Shown: positions 41,667 to 42,451 of the stretch, piece after piece
Numbering within the stretch: the first letter of the stretch is position 1
Layout of the letters: each line of letters begins with the position of its first letter
From: Priapulus caudatus
Taxonomy: Eukaryota > Priapulida > Priapulimorpha > Priapulimorphida > Priapulidae
Length of the DNA stretch: 42,451 bases
Assembly: GCF_000485595.1 (NCBI RefSeq)
Contig: NW_014577127.1
Coordinates: forward strand, 187,821 to 230,271
Reading direction: 5' to 3'
Notes under the pieces: generated by a model
Database searches by the model: none
Told to the model about the DNA's origin: nothing
The model's input: only the letters and a program-made list of their open reading frames with translations
Position numbers and translations under genes: made by a program

Positions 41667-42286
41667 CACCTGTGTTACTTATTTATAGCAACTATACCTT
41701 CTTACCTATAGCACCTCTATAATAGTGTTCAGAAATAGCTGAATTCTTAAAAAACGCTAGAGAATTATTTGACTCTGCTGGTTGGAGTGCATGATACTAA
41801 TAATCAATCAGTGTTTTGTGCAGCGTATTAGCTAAGATTGAAAAAACACGAGTCTCAAATGACTGGAACATTTGTGTCCTAGCAAAGTAAGCGCCAAAGG
41901 CACTGTTTCATGAAAAAATATTTCATGAGTGATTTTTCTATAAAATGATGCAAGCAAACGGAAAAATAAAAATCATGTGTATCATTAATTTAATTGCTGA
42001 AATAAATTCAGGACCGTTATCAGCTGTAGGCGTAGGCAGTGCAACTGACTGTGGCTATCAGAAACCATCATAATGGGCCGACACTGCATGAATTTTCTTT
42101 TGCGGATACATGTGATTAGGAGCAAACAAAAACAATTGTTCTCGTGATGAGATGTTGCTACAGACTTAATGGGCATGTAGGCATTTTTGCAAGTTTCTGT
42201 ATGACAGTATGGATAATGGTACTAACTACTATACTGCAAACTCGTAAGTGTTGTGTGAAGTCATTGTGTGAACTCATATGATATAT
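41667..42286. other. Unassigned
   Basis: AT-rich, nothing recognised. Confidence 0.5.
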
Positions 42287-42287
42287 G

Positions 42288-42451
42288 TAGCAGATTTGTA
42301 GCCATTGTATCAGCTACAGATTCGATGTCTATATATATGTACATAGCAGATTTGTAGCCATTGTATCAGCTACAGATTCGATGTCTATATATATGTACAT
42401 AGCAGATTTGTAGCCATTGTATCAGCTACAAATTTTTGCTACTATATACCT
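42288..42451 (+). repeat. 56-bp tandem repeat running off the window end
   Basis: Units begin TAGCAGATTTGTAGCCATTG at 42,288, 42,344 and 42,400, period exactly 56, almost identical; the array is cut by the window end. Confidence 0.95.

Overview
The window is nuclear DNA of an animal, probably a non-vertebrate marine metazoan. The evidence is one spliced kinesin gene with many short exons and GT-AG introns, (TTAGGG)n tracts of the metazoan telomere type, abundant microsatellites and minisatellites, and debris of eukaryotic transposons (Helitron, hAT-like, Copia-like and several small TIR elements). I cannot name the species. A 10-base N gap at 27,835-27,844 and one very noisy exon show that this is an imperfect draft assembly.

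The one gene recognised with confidence lies on the minus strand, from the start codon at 25,866 to the stop at 6,901. It encodes a KIF17/OSM-3 orthologue, the homodimeric kinesin-2 motor of cilia and dendrites. I could place 17 coding exons with matching splice phases. They give about 780 residues: N-terminal motor (exons 1-6), neck and hinge (end of exon 6 and exon 7), coiled-coil stalk (exons 7-13), the [11 protein letters not shown] globular tail (exon 14), and a C-terminal region ending in a lysine-rich KKKK cluster like the ciliary/nuclear localisation signal of KIF17 (exon 17). Sixteen exons are clean. Exon 3 (about 23,006-23,305), which carries the P-loop, is recognisable only by switching reading frame several times, and it sits between two degenerate GC-rich tandem arrays.

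Layout: 1-6,900 is the region downstream of the gene. It holds an 85-bp direct repeat with a GTTGGGCCAAC palindrome cluster, a broken Copia-like gag fragment, GA and AT microsatellites, and a 200-bp TIR element with a 10-bp target duplication. 6,901-25,870 is the KIF17 gene; its introns hold a 125-bp-armed inverted-repeat element (intron 14), a 77-bp minisatellite (intron 6), ACGC arrays (intron 5), and an array of about 20 donor-like monomers (intron 3). 25,870-28,600 is upstream of the gene: an inverted-repeat element with (TTAGGG)n in its centre, a CTG tract, microsatellites around the gap, and a Helitron helicase relic with its 3' terminus. 28,600-42,451 has no recognised gene. It is a mosaic of small transposons (30,298-30,790; 33,785-35,004 with a nested element; 41,261-41,658 with an 8-bp target duplication), a large inverted repeat built on ACGC minisatellite (36,171-37,720), inverted copies of a GGACAATTACCC minisatellite, and AT-rich sequence, ending in a 56-bp tandem repeat.

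I do not see a new multi-gene system. The most unusual structure is the intron 3 minisatellite. Its monomer resembles the exon 3/intron 3 junction, so it lays out a series of potential 5' splice sites right after the exon that carries the motor's ATP-binding loop.
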